The notes under the pieces: generated by a model
Databases searched by the model: none
What the model saw: only the letters and a program-made list of their open reading frames with translations
What the model was told of the DNA's origin: nothing
Part shown: positions 25,482 to 33,164 of the stretch, piece by piece
How the letters are laid out: the number at the start of each line of letters is the position of its first letter
Position numbering within the stretch: the first letter of the stretch is position 1
Translations under genes and position numbers: made by a program
Assembly: GCA_038533575.1 (NCBI GenBank)
Contig: JBCAYL010000001.1
Span: 1,330,226-1,394,225 of the forward strand
DNA length: 64,000 nucleotides
Direction: 5' to 3'
Source: Pseudomonadota bacterium
GTDB lineage: Bacteria > Pseudomonadota > Alphaproteobacteria > Rhodobacterales > Rhodobacteraceae

Positions 25482-25703
25482 TCAGGAGCGGCTCCGCCAG
25501 AGCCTGAGCGCCACGATCATCGACCATGTGAAGGCAGCAAGCGCGAAGAGATCGGCGAGGATCGCGTATTCGCCCGGCAGCCCCATCCGCGGCCCGAGCC
25601 ACTGCACGCCGAGCCAGAGCGCCATGGCAAGGACAAGCACGATGGAGACGAGGCGCGACGTCTTCGCGCGCCGGACATCTTCTTGGCTGGGCTGCTTGGA
25701 CAC
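25482..25703 (-). CDS. DUF5337 family small membrane protein
   Basis: A 73-residue protein with a basic N-terminus (QEDVRRAKTSRL) and two hydrophobic helices (about 18-37 and 43-68), ending WRSRS. The pattern LWLGVQWLGPRMGLPGEYAI followed by LADLFALAAFTW is that of DUF5337, a protein I know as encoded within the nuo operon of Rhodobacteraceae. The GTG at 25703 is preferred to the ATG at 25772 because GGGAGA lies upstream and the residues before it look non-native. It is 78 bases after the NuoE-tail-like gene. Function unknown. Confidence 0.78.
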   Translation of the reverse strand: MSKQPSQEDVRRAKTSRLVSIVLVLAMALWLGVQWLGPRMGLPGEYAILADLFALAAFTWSMIVALRLWRSRS

Positions 25704-25781
25704 CGGGGGCGGTCTCCCGTCTCTTGCGAAAACAGAAACGGGCGCGCCATGGCCTGGCGCGCCCGCGCTCATTCATGCGGC

Positions 25782-26429
25782 TCAGTAAACCTTGCCGTCA
25801 TCGACCTTCTTGGAAAACTCCGTCTCGCCGCCGGCGGCGAGGACCTTGGCCTGCGCGACCCATTCATCGCGCGTCACGCGGCCCTTGAAGCCCTCGAGGT
25901 TCTGATCGACCCAGGCCACCTCGTCGGCAGACCAGGATGCGATCTGGTCGAAGTGGTAAAAGCCCAGCGTATTGCAGAGCTTCTCCAGCTTGGGCCCGAT
26001 GCCTTTGATCTCCTTGAGATTGTCGGCCTTGCCGTCGCGCGCCGCGCTCAGCGCTTCGGGGCGGGTGCCCTCTCCCGCCGCCGCGACCTCGCCCGGGTCC
26101 GGCGCTGCTGCGCGCGCGGGCTCGGGCACCTTCACAGGCTCCGCCTCCACGGCCTTGTCCACGCCGGGCGCGGGCGCTTCACCGGGCTGCGGCACGGGCT
26201 TTCTGTCGGCGCCGGGGGCTTGCACGTCCTGAAGCGCAGGCAGTTCCCGGCAGAAGATGTAGGCAAACACGACGCCGAGCGCCACGATGACGAGACCGCC
26301 CAGGAAGATGCTCTGCGTCCACAGGTAGCCCGCGAAGATGCGGAACACGATGGTGGCCAGCGCACCGATGAACGCGGCCATCGCAAAGGAACTGATGGTG
26401 CAGCTCGTGGAGCCGGATTTTTGGGTCAT
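25782..26429 (-). CDS. Membrane-anchored protein with a NuoE C-terminal-type helix-hairpin-helix domain
   Basis: A 215-residue protein in three parts. Two membrane helices (about 15-36 and 39-60) come first. A Pro/Ala/Glu-rich linker follows (about 62-133). The C-terminal domain (about 136-205) begins NLKEIKGIGPKLEKLCNTLG, then FYHFDQIASW and GFKGRVTRDEWVAQAK. That last domain is the helix-hairpin-helix module I associate with alphaproteobacterial NuoE tails and nearby accessory proteins. The thioredoxin-like [2Fe-2S] part of NuoE is absent. It is the first gene of the Nuo-derived series, with 139 non-coding bases before it that can hold the promoter. Confidence 0.8.
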   Translation of the reverse strand: MTQKSGSTSCTISSFAMAAFIGALATIVFRIFAGYLWTQSIFLGGLVIVALGVVFAYIFCRELPALQDVQAPGADRKPVPQPGEAPAPGVDKAVEAEPVKVPEPARAAAPDPGEVAAAGEGTRPEALSAARDGKADNLKEIKGIGPKLEKLCNTLGFYHFDQIASWSADEVAWVDQNLEGFKGRVTRDEWVAQAKVLAAGGETEFSKKVDDGKVY

Positions 26430-26495
26430 GATCGAGGAACTCCCTTTTCCGTCGACGTTATTCTTTTCGGCACTTTGGCACGCTCCTCGGCGTCA

Positions 26496-26532
26496 CGGAA
26501 GGCCACATTTGCCCCGAAATCATGTCCTTCCG
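26496..26532. promoter_or_regulatory. Inverted repeat CGGAAGG-N23-CCTTCCG in the promoter region of the Nuo-derived series
   Basis: Arms at 26496-26502 and 26526-26532 lie about 67 bases upstream of the first gene's ATG (26429). Adjacent bases add ACAT and ATGT partial symmetry. It could be a regulator site or a weak terminator for the minus-strand gene ending at 26569. The call is tentative. Confidence 0.25.
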
Positions 26533-26568
26533 GGCAAAAGACGCACCGCGCCCGCGCCCCGGCCCGCG

Positions 26569-26949
26569 CTAGCCCCAGGGCCGCGCGCCCTGCGTGACCA
26601 CCACGTAGAGACAGAGCGCAAAGGCCACGAAGGAGGCGAAGGCCGCCATGGCATGGGGTGCCACGCGCCCGCCGCGCCGCGCATAGATGATGACATCGAC
26701 CATGGAGGCGAGGATGAACGCGGCCTGCAGCCCCGCCATCACCGCGAAGTCACGGTATAGCACGGCCATGACCGTCAGCGCGAGAAATGTGAGATAGCGC
26801 CCGGCCATCACCTCGGGCAGAGCCTCCGGCGCGTGATCGAGCTTGGCCAGCGATCGCGCCGGATCCTGGACCATGATCGCGGCGATGAAGCCCGTGACCG
26901 ACAACGTCACCACCGAGACAAAGGCGAAGATCGCCCCGGCGAGGGTCAC
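26569..26949 (-). CDS. Four-helix membrane protein of unknown function
   Basis: A 126-residue protein with hydrophobic segments near residues 3-26, 46-66, 68-88 and 97-118. Short charged loops include MVQDPARSLAKLDHAPEALP and YARRGGRV. I recognise no family. The GTG at 26949 overlaps the stop of the preceding small membrane protein as GTGA, so both are translated from one mRNA together with the sulfotransferase. Confidence 0.7.
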   Translation of the reverse strand: MTLAGAIFAFVSVVTLSVTGFIAAIMVQDPARSLAKLDHAPEALPEVMAGRYLTFLALTVMAVLYRDFAVMAGLQAAFILASMVDVIIYARRGGRVAPHAMAAFASFVAFALCLYVVVTQGARPWG

Positions 26950-27125
26950 TTCCGGTCCCCGCCAAAGCCGATCTTGTCTCCGAAGGCCATGAGCCAGAGG
27001 AGGAGCACCGCGAGGATAGGAAACGCGGCGACGAGCGCCGCATAGGCCGGGATGCCGTAGCGCGGCAGCAGGATCCAGAACGGGACGATCACGAGAACGC
27101 AGTAGACCGCGTACCAAAGCAGCAT
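26946..27125 (-). CDS. Small two-helix membrane protein
   Basis: A 59-residue protein, MLLWYAVYCVLVIVPF at its start, with helices near 3-20 and 28-48 and a short basic tail (KIGFGGDRK). Its ATG comes one base after the sulfotransferase stop (TGACATG) and its stop overlaps the next start (GTGA). Function unknown; size and context suggest a partner of the next membrane protein. Confidence 0.65.
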   Translation of the reverse strand: MLLWYAVYCVLVIVPFWILLPRYGIPAYAALVAAFPILAVLLLWLMAFGDKIGFGGDRK

Positions 27126-27126
27126 G

Positions 27127-28020
27127 TCAGAGAGCCTCCATGTTGGTCGCCCAGGCTTCGGGCACGCGGCCGAGATGCCCGGCGACGGCCTCGTATTGAG
27201 GGGCGAGGAAATCAAGGGCGGGCTGCCGGAGATCATCGCGCATGACCACGTCCTGCCCGGGATGCACCTTGCGCTCGAGCGGCGCGGGCGCCGGCGGCAG
27301 ACCGAGCCACGCGCAGAGCGCCCCGTAGCCCGCATCGCTCATGAGCTCTTCCATCACCATGACGCGGAAGCGCTCCGGCGGCAGGGCCGCGCCGAGGCGC
27401 GCGATGGTGGCGGCATAGTCGCCGCGCTCCGTCAGGTGCGTCTCATGGCCTTTGTGAAGGATGCGCCAGAGCGTGGCGTTGGATTTCTTCGGTACGGTCT
27501 GGCCTTCCATGAGCTGCCGCTCGGCCTGCATCCGCACCGCAGACCAAAGCCGCGCGAGAGGATCGCGCACGAGGTAAAGCAGCCGCACATCGGCGCTGAG
27601 CGCGGCCATGTCCTTGAGCTTGGCTTTGCTCAGCAGCCCGTAGGCGGGGCAGATATCAGCAGCGAGCCGGGCCTCTCCTGCCCGGTTGAGCACGTATTCG
27701 AGATAGGCGCCATGCCCCTTGCGCGGGGCATCAAGCATCGCAATGAGGCCCGCCATGTCGGCGATCCGCCGCTCCATGTTGCGGACCTGCCAGCCGCGCC
27801 CTGCGGCCTCGGCCTCTTCGCGGGTGGTCTCAAAGCGGCGCAGCTGCGCGCGGAAGGCGTCGAGCTGTTTCGCGCGGATGGGGGGCGAGAACGTATCCCA
27901 GTAATGGAGCTCCTTCACCGCTGGCAGGGCGCAATCCTCGCGGTCCGCGAGGGTGCGATAGAGCCAGGACGTCCCGGCCTTAGTCGCTCCGATGCCAATG
28001 AGGAGAATGGGTCCGCTCAC
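27127..28020 (-). CDS. Sulfotransferase domain protein
   Basis: A 297-residue PAPS-dependent sulfotransferase-fold protein. The 5'-phosphosulfate loop is GIGATKAGTSWLYRTL near the N-terminus. The 3'-phosphate site is YLVRDPLARLWSAV. KELHYWDTF follows the first helix, as in heparan-type sulfotransferases. The acceptor is unknown; bacterial relatives modify surface glycans or lipids. The GTG start at 28020 is 60 bases after the liuC stop, so the trio 28020-26569 could be a distal extension of the liu operon or have its own promoter. Confidence 0.82.
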   Translation of the reverse strand: MSGPILLIGIGATKAGTSWLYRTLADREDCALPAVKELHYWDTFSPPIRAKQLDAFRAQLRRFETTREEAEAAGRGWQVRNMERRIADMAGLIAMLDAPRKGHGAYLEYVLNRAGEARLAADICPAYGLLSKAKLKDMAALSADVRLLYLVRDPLARLWSAVRMQAERQLMEGQTVPKKSNATLWRILHKGHETHLTERGDYAATIARLGAALPPERFRVMVMEELMSDAGYGALCAWLGLPPAPAPLERKVHPGQDVVMRDDLRQPALDFLAPQYEAVAGHLGRVPEAWATNMEAL

Positions 28021-28079
28021 GTCGCCCTCGATACGCTTCGCCGCGCAGTCTGGCGAGCGCGCCTGGGGCCGTCAACGGA

Positions 28080-28850
28080 TCAGGAAACCCAGGGCGGCGT
28101 GCGTTTCTCGAAGAAGGCCCCGATCCCTTCCGCCGCCTCCTCGGATCGCCAGCGCGCGATGAGCGCGTCCATCGTGTGCGCGATCAACGCCGCGTCGATG
28201 GGCGGCCGGAGCGCGCGGGCGAGCGCCTTCGTCTCTGCCACGGCGCCCGGCGCGCAGGACAGGTAGGGCGCGACCTCAGCGTCGATCGCGGCGTCGAGCC
28301 CATCCGCGGGCACCACGCGGGCGAGAATGCCGAGGCGCACGGCCTCCTCGGCTCCGAAGCGCCGCGATGACATGAAGACCTCCGTCAGGCGTGGCCCCAT
28401 CTTCGCGGCCACGTAGGGCCCGATCGTCGCCGGGATGAGCCCGAGACGCGTCTCCGTGAGCCCGAGGAGCGCACCTTCCACGCCGATGGCCACGTCAGCG
28501 AGACAGGCGAGCCCTACCCCGCCGCCAAAGGCGTTGCCGTGGATCCGCGCGATGACCGGCACATCGGTGAGATGGAGCGCATGAAACATGTCCGCCAGCC
28601 GCTGTGCCTCCGCCCGGCGGCCCGCGTCGGAGGCCTCGAATTGCGCCCGCATCCAGCCGAGATCGCCACCGGCGCAAAAGCTCTTTCCCGAGGCCGCCAG
28701 CACCAGCACGCGCACCCCGCCAGGTGTGATCGCGCGGACGGCCGTCGTGATCGCATCCAACATCTCCGCGTTCATGGCGTTGTGCACAGCCGGGCGCGCC
28801 AGCGTCAGCGTCAGCACGCCACGCGCGTCGAGGTGGGTTTCAATTGTCAT
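28080..28850 (-). CDS. liuC: Enoyl-CoA hydratase family, probable methylglutaconyl-CoA hydratase
   Basis: A 256-residue crotonase-fold enzyme. Oxyanion-hole elements are SGKSFCAGGDLGWM and IHGNAFGGGVGLACLADV. The GLTETRLGLIPATI segment carries the catalytic-region Glu. Position in the operon with HMG-CoA lyase, the methylcrotonyl-CoA carboxylase subunits and isovaleryl-CoA dehydrogenase assigns it to hydration of 3-methylglutaconyl-CoA to HMG-CoA in leucine degradation. Its ATG overlaps the lyase stop by 11 bases. Confidence 0.88.
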   Translation of the reverse strand: MTIETHLDARGVLTLTLARPAVHNAMNAEMLDAITTAVRAITPGGVRVLVLAASGKSFCAGGDLGWMRAQFEASDAGRRAEAQRLADMFHALHLTDVPVIARIHGNAFGGGVGLACLADVAIGVEGALLGLTETRLGLIPATIGPYVAAKMGPRLTEVFMSSRRFGAEEAVRLGILARVVPADGLDAAIDAEVAPYLSCAPGAVAETKALARALRPPIDAALIAHTMDALIARWRSEEAAEGIGAFFEKRTPPWVS

Positions 28851-29727
28851 GCACGCGCCCCACCAATTTCCGGGCGAAATCGCCCAGCGCTTTCAGTTCT
28901 CGAACATCGATGCCCGTCTCGTAGCCCAACGCCTCCACATGCCCGACCACGGCCTCCGTGGCGACATTACCGGGGGCTCCGGGCGCGTAGGGACAGCCGC
29001 CCAGGCCTGCAACGGAGCTGTCGAAGCGGCGAATCCCTGCCGCGAGCGCCACGTCCACATTGGCGAGGGCGAGGCCCTGCGTGTCATGGAAATGCGCCGC
29101 CACCTGCGCGGGGTTCCAGGGGGGCAGCGCGGTCTCGAACATCGCCGCCACGCGCTCGGGCGTCCCCTTCCCCACCGTGTCGGCGAGCGCGAGCGAGTTG
29201 CAGCCGAGCGCCAAGAGCTCTTCCGAAAGCGCACCCACAGCGGCAGGCGCCACGTAGCCCTCGAAGGGGCAATCTGTGACGCAGCTGATATAGCCGCGCA
29301 CCCTCACGTCAGCAGGCTTTTCCGCCATGATCTCGCGCACGCGACCGAGGCTTTCGGCCACCGAGCAGCCGAGATTGGCCTCGCTGAAAGCTTCGGTCGC
29401 CGACACGAAAACAGCGATGCGGGAGATGTCGAAGGCCGTCTCCCCGCGCACCTCAAGATATTGCGCGAGCCGGCGCGCATTGGGAATGAGCACCATGCCC
29501 CGCACACCCTCGAGCGGCCCCACGGCGCGCAGGACCTCCCCCGTCGCCGCCATTTGCGGCACGCGGGACGGGTTCACGAACGAACCGACCTCGATCTGAC
29601 GGAGCCCCGCGGCGGCGCAGGCGCGGATGAACGCGGCCTTCTCGGCGACGGAGATCTCCGCGCGCTCGTTCTGGAGCCCGTCGCGCGGGCCCACTTCGAT
29701 GATCTCGACGGCGCCTAACTCGCCCAT
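28840..29727 (-). CDS. mvaB: Hydroxymethylglutaryl-CoA lyase
   Basis: A 295-residue TIM-barrel lyase splitting HMG-CoA to acetyl-CoA and acetoacetate, the last step of leucine breakdown. Motifs are EVGPRDGLQNE at the N-terminus, SFVNPSRVPQM, the metal-site HFHDTQGLALANV, and the catalytic Cys loop GLGGCPYAPGAPGN. The ATG at 29727 is chosen because it gives the standard N-terminus; it overlaps the GST stop by 13 bases. The family is also called LiuE. Confidence 0.93.
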   Translation of the reverse strand: MGELGAVEIIEVGPRDGLQNERAEISVAEKAAFIRACAAAGLRQIEVGSFVNPSRVPQMAATGEVLRAVGPLEGVRGMVLIPNARRLAQYLEVRGETAFDISRIAVFVSATEAFSEANLGCSVAESLGRVREIMAEKPADVRVRGYISCVTDCPFEGYVAPAAVGALSEELLALGCNSLALADTVGKGTPERVAAMFETALPPWNPAQVAAHFHDTQGLALANVDVALAAGIRRFDSSVAGLGGCPYAPGAPGNVATEAVVGHVEALGYETGIDVRELKALGDFARKLVGRVHDN

Positions 29728-30356
29728 GCCGGATAAAACTCCTGGCTGTAGAGCTTCTGCGCGCCGGGCAGTGACGCCTCGAAGGCCTGCCGCGCGGTGA
29801 TCCGCGCGTACCAGGCCGCGAGCTTTGGAAAGCCATCGAGCGGCGTGAAATGCCGCGCCATATAGACGGCCTGCCCCACGGCGATGTCGGCGGCAGAGAA
29901 GCTCCCGAGCAGGTACTCCCCGAGGCCGCCTTCCAGCGCAGCATAGCACTTTTCGATGCGCTTGGCCTCGATCTGCATGACGATGGGCGAGCGCATGTGA
30001 TCCTCGTAGAGCACCACGTGCTGCTGTGTGAGCGCCGCGCTATGCTGGCTGATGGTCTCCGCGAAATGCAGCCAGCCCAGCCACGTCGCGCGCTCTGGAT
30101 CGCCCGGTGCGCGGCCGAGCCCGGCCTCCGGAAAGCGCTCGCAGAGCACCTCCATGATCGCCCCGGACTCGAAAAGCACCGCGCCATCGAGCTCCAGCGC
30201 GGGCACGCGTCCGGCCGGGTTGAGCGCGAGAAAGTCCGGGCTTCGCAGCGTCTTGTCGAATGGCCATTCGCGGAGCTCGAAGTCCACGCCGAGCTCGTGG
30301 AGCAGCCAGAGCACCCGCATGGAGCGCGTCTGCGGGCAGTGGTGGAGCCGGATCAC
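29715..30356 (-). CDS. Glutathione S-transferase family protein
   Basis: A 213-residue two-domain protein. An N-terminal thioredoxin-like domain (IRLHHCPQTRSMRVLWLLHE, NPAGRVPAL, LFESGAIMEVL) precedes an all-helical C-terminal domain (YLLGSFSAADIAVG). CPQTRS places a Cys and Ser near the active-site position. The GTG start at 30356 overlaps the carboxylase stop (GTGA). GST genes inside liu operons may serve maleylacetoacetate-like isomerisation or detoxification; the substrate here is unknown. Confidence 0.85.
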   Translation of the reverse strand: MIRLHHCPQTRSMRVLWLLHELGVDFELREWPFDKTLRSPDFLALNPAGRVPALELDGAVLFESGAIMEVLCERFPEAGLGRAPGDPERATWLGWLHFAETISQHSAALTQQHVVLYEDHMRSPIVMQIEAKRIEKCYAALEGGLGEYLLGSFSAADIAVGQAVYMARHFTPLDGFPKLAAWYARITARQAFEASLPGAQKLYSQEFYPAWAS

Positions 30357-32275
30357 TCCGCTGTCTCCAGCCGGATGATGGGCGCGCCCGCCTGCGTCTG
30401 CGCCCCGGCCCGGCCCACGACCTCGGCGATGATCCCGTCGCGCGGCGCGCGCAGCGTGTGCTCCATCTTCATCGCCTCGAAAACGGCGAGCGGGTCCCCC
30501 GCCTGCACGGCCTGCCCCACCTCGGCCATGACGGCCTTGAGAAGCCCGGGCATGGGCGCCTCCAAGAGGTCCGCGCCCGCGCTCTCGTCCACGGCCACGC
30601 GCAGATCCGGCACCTCGAAGACATAAGGCGATCCGTAAAACACCGTCACCCCGTGGGCGTCGCGGTGGATGGAGGCGCGCACCGGCGCGCCGTCGATCCA
30701 CCAGGTGCCGTCGCGCAGGGCCACGTCATACGCCCCGGCGCGGAAGCTCTCGGCATGGGTTTCCACGGCGATATCGATTATCTCGCCGCCGAAGCTGAGG
30801 CGCGCAGTCCGCGTGAGCGGCGCCCAGAGGGAAAAGCCGCTGAGGAAACTCCGCGGCCCGTGGAGGCCGAGCGCGCCGAGGGCCGCGAGTGCCTGCGTCT
30901 TCGAACAGGGCCGTGCGTCTTCGGTGAGCGCGCTGCCTTCGCCCGCGATGAGACCCGTGTCAAAGGTCCCCGCGACGAAATCCGGCACGCGGATGAGACG
31001 CCGCAGGAAGGCGAGATTGCAGGTCAGGCCCGCGATCTGGGTCTCCGCGAGGGCACGGTCGAGCGCGGCGAGCGCCGCCGTCCTGTCCGCACCCTGGCAG
31101 ATGACCTTCGCGATCATCGGATCATAGAACGGGCTGATGGCGTCCCCCTCCCGGACGCCGCTATCCACCCGCGCCCCTTCCGGGAATGCGAGCCGCGTGA
31201 GCCGCCCCGTGGCCGGGAGGAAGCCCGCAGCCACGTCCTCGGCATAGAGCCGCGCCTCCACGGCGTGCCCGGTGAGCGTGATCTCTTCCTGCGCGGCTGG
31301 GAGCGGCGCGCCAGAGGCAACGCGCAGTTGCCATTCCACGAGGTCGATGCCCGTGATCGCCTCCGTCACCGGGTGCTCCACCTGCAGGCGGGTGTTCATC
31401 TCCATGAAATAGAACCGGTCCGGCCTGAGCCCGTCGGAGGCGTCCACGATGAACTCCACGGTGCCCGCCCCGGCATAGCCGATGGCCTCTGCCGCGCGCA
31501 CGGCGGCGGCGCCCATGGCCTCCCGCATCTCGGGCGTCATGCCGGGCGCTGGCGCTTCCTCGATCACCTTCTGGTGCCGCCGCTGAAGCGAGCAATCCCG
31601 CTCGAAGAGGTGGACGGCCCGAGCCCCATCGCCGAAGACCTGCACCTCGATGTGGCGCGGGCTCGCCACGTATTTCTCGATGAGGACGTCGGCGTTGTCG
31701 AAGGCGCCCTTGGCTTCCGAGCGTGCCGAGGCGAGCGCCGCGTCGAAGTCCTTCGCGGCCTCCACGATGCGCATGCCCTTTCCGCCGCCACCGGCCACGG
31801 CCTTGATGAGGACGGGGTAGCCCACCTCCTCGGCCGCCTGGCGCAGGGACTCATCCGCCTGATCGGCCCCGTGGTAGCCGGGCACGACCGGCACGCCCGC
31901 CGCCTCCATCCGCGCCTTGGCCGCATCCTTGAGCCCCATCGCCCGGATAGCCTCCGCGGAGGGGCCCACGAAGACGAGCCCCGCGGCCTCGACTTTCGCA
32001 ACGAAATCAGGGTTCTCGGAGAGGAATCCGTAGCCCGGATGGATCGCGTCCGCTCCGGTAGACCGGGCGGCCTCGAGGATCGCATCCTGGCGCAGATAGC
32101 TCTCCGCAGGGGTCTGCCCGCCGAGCGGGACGGCCACGTCGCAGGCCGCCACATGGGCCGCGCCCGCATCTATATCGGAGAAGACGGCCACCGTATCCAC
32201 GCCCATGGCCTGCGCCGTGCGCGCGATGCGCACCGCGATCTCGCCGCGGTTGGCGATGAGAAGCCTGCGGATCAC
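30353..32275 (-). CDS. liuD: Methylcrotonyl-CoA carboxylase biotin-containing subunit
   Basis: A 640-residue alpha subunit. The biotin-carboxylase domain (about 1-450) starts IRRLLIANRGEIAVRI and has the ATP-grasp glycine loop AVAGGGGKGMRIV, ERDCSLQRRHQKVIEEAP and MNTRLQVEHPVTE. A BT linker domain follows. The C-terminal biotinyl domain holds EAMKME with the biotinylated Lys (about residue 605). It fixes CO2 onto 3-methylcrotonyl-CoA together with the beta subunit at 33161. The GTG start at 32275 is GTGA-coupled to the membrane protein upstream. Neighbours favour methylcrotonyl-CoA over propionyl-CoA as substrate. Confidence 0.93.
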   Translation of the reverse strand: MIRRLLIANRGEIAVRIARTAQAMGVDTVAVFSDIDAGAAHVAACDVAVPLGGQTPAESYLRQDAILEAARSTGADAIHPGYGFLSENPDFVAKVEAAGLVFVGPSAEAIRAMGLKDAAKARMEAAGVPVVPGYHGADQADESLRQAAEEVGYPVLIKAVAGGGGKGMRIVEAAKDFDAALASARSEAKGAFDNADVLIEKYVASPRHIEVQVFGDGARAVHLFERDCSLQRRHQKVIEEAPAPGMTPEMREAMGAAAVRAAEAIGYAGAGTVEFIVDASDGLRPDRFYFMEMNTRLQVEHPVTEAITGIDLVEWQLRVASGAPLPAAQEEITLTGHAVEARLYAEDVAAGFLPATGRLTRLAFPEGARVDSGVREGDAISPFYDPMIAKVICQGADRTAALAALDRALAETQIAGLTCNLAFLRRLIRVPDFVAGTFDTGLIAGEGSALTEDARPCSKTQALAALGALGLHGPRSFLSGFSLWAPLTRTARLSFGGEIIDIAVETHAESFRAGAYDVALRDGTWWIDGAPVRASIHRDAHGVTVFYGSPYVFEVPDLRVAVDESAGADLLEAPMPGLLKAVMAEVGQAVQAGDPLAVFEAMKMEHTLRAPRDGIIAEVVGRAGAQTQAGAPIIRLETAE

Positions 32276-32754
32276 TCTTCCCGCTCCTGCGCTTCGGCCC
32301 GGTAGGACCGATAGCGGTGCCGGTAGATGAGGTTCGGCCGGTCGGCTTCGAGCAGGTAGAAGATCACGCCCGCGCCGAGGATCGCGTTGATCACGCCATA
32401 GGCCGCAAGCGCCGGCGGGACCTCGAACGCCCCCCCACCGATGAGCTGGATGAAGCCGAACATCTCCCGCACCGCGAGCAGGATCGCGAGGACATAGGAC
32501 CACGGCGCGCGAAAGATCAGGCCCGCCGCGCAGACCAGCATGAGCAGCGTGAAGACGATGGGCACGATCCCGAAGCTGCCGAAGCTGATATTGAGCGCGG
32601 CCTCGAAGGAGCTCACCCCCGCGAACCAGACGGCGATCCCGTATTCGATCACGCCCGGCCGTCCGCGCGGATGCCCGAAGGCCTCCGTGGGCGTGACATA
32701 AACCCAGTGACGCCCCATGGCATCGGGCTCTGTCAGGACACTGTCTTTCTTCAT
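32272..32754 (-). CDS. Membrane protein of unknown function in the liu operon
   Basis: A 160-residue protein with four hydrophobic segments (about 35-55, 58-78, 80-97 and 106-128) and a basic, aromatic C-terminal tail (YRHRYRSYRAEAQEREE). The soluble N-terminus contains HWVYVTPTEAFGHPRGR. I recognise no family. It is ATGA-coupled to the ASCH gene and GTGA-coupled to the biotin-carboxylase gene. Confidence 0.75.
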   Translation of the reverse strand: MKKDSVLTEPDAMGRHWVYVTPTEAFGHPRGRPGVIEYGIAVWFAGVSSFEAALNISFGSFGIVPIVFTLLMLVCAAGLIFRAPWSYVLAILLAVREMFGFIQLIGGGAFEVPPALAAYGVINAILGAGVIFYLLEADRPNLIYRHRYRSYRAEAQEREE

Positions 32755-33164
32755 TCGATCACCTCGATGAGCCGGAAGCGCTCGCAGACGAGCATCATGT
32801 CCGGCGACCAGCCGCCGTGGCGGTCGAAGAAGATGCGGTGCGCCTCCCGCCATGACGCGTAATCCGGGAATTCCCCCTCGGCGAGGGCGAAGTCCTCTCC
32901 CACATCGTCAAACTTGCACTGGGTGACATCCGTGGTTTCGATGACGGCCACGGGCGTGTCGTCCCAGGCGAGCGCGATGTCGCGACGCCCGATGGCAGGC
33001 ATCGACGCGGGCTCCGCTTCGTATTCGCGCAACGCCGCGCAAGTGGCTGTTTTCTTTCCCGAAATGACGAGGGGCAGGATCTCCGCGCTCATCTCGGCAC
33101 TGTCGCCGAACTTGAACGTGATCGCGCCCGGATAGCGGGCCTTGAGGGCGGCGAGATCTGTCAC
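32751..33164 (-). CDS. ASCH domain protein
   Basis: A 137-residue protein of the ASCH superfamily, a PUA-like RNA-binding fold. Signatures are [23 protein letters not shown] (in pieces: the FGDS turn, then [17 protein letters not shown]) and the later [12 protein letters not shown] and [19 protein letters not shown]. The GKKTAT motif is the conserved ligand or nucleic-acid loop. Its role inside a leucine operon is unclear. Start and stop overlap both neighbours as ATGA. Confidence 0.85.
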   Translation of the reverse strand: MTDLAALKARYPGAITFKFGDSAEMSAEILPLVISGKKTATCAALREYEAEPASMPAIGRRDIALAWDDTPVAVIETTDVTQCKFDDVGEDFALAEGEFPDYASWREAHRIFFDRHGGWSPDMMLVCERFRLIEVIE

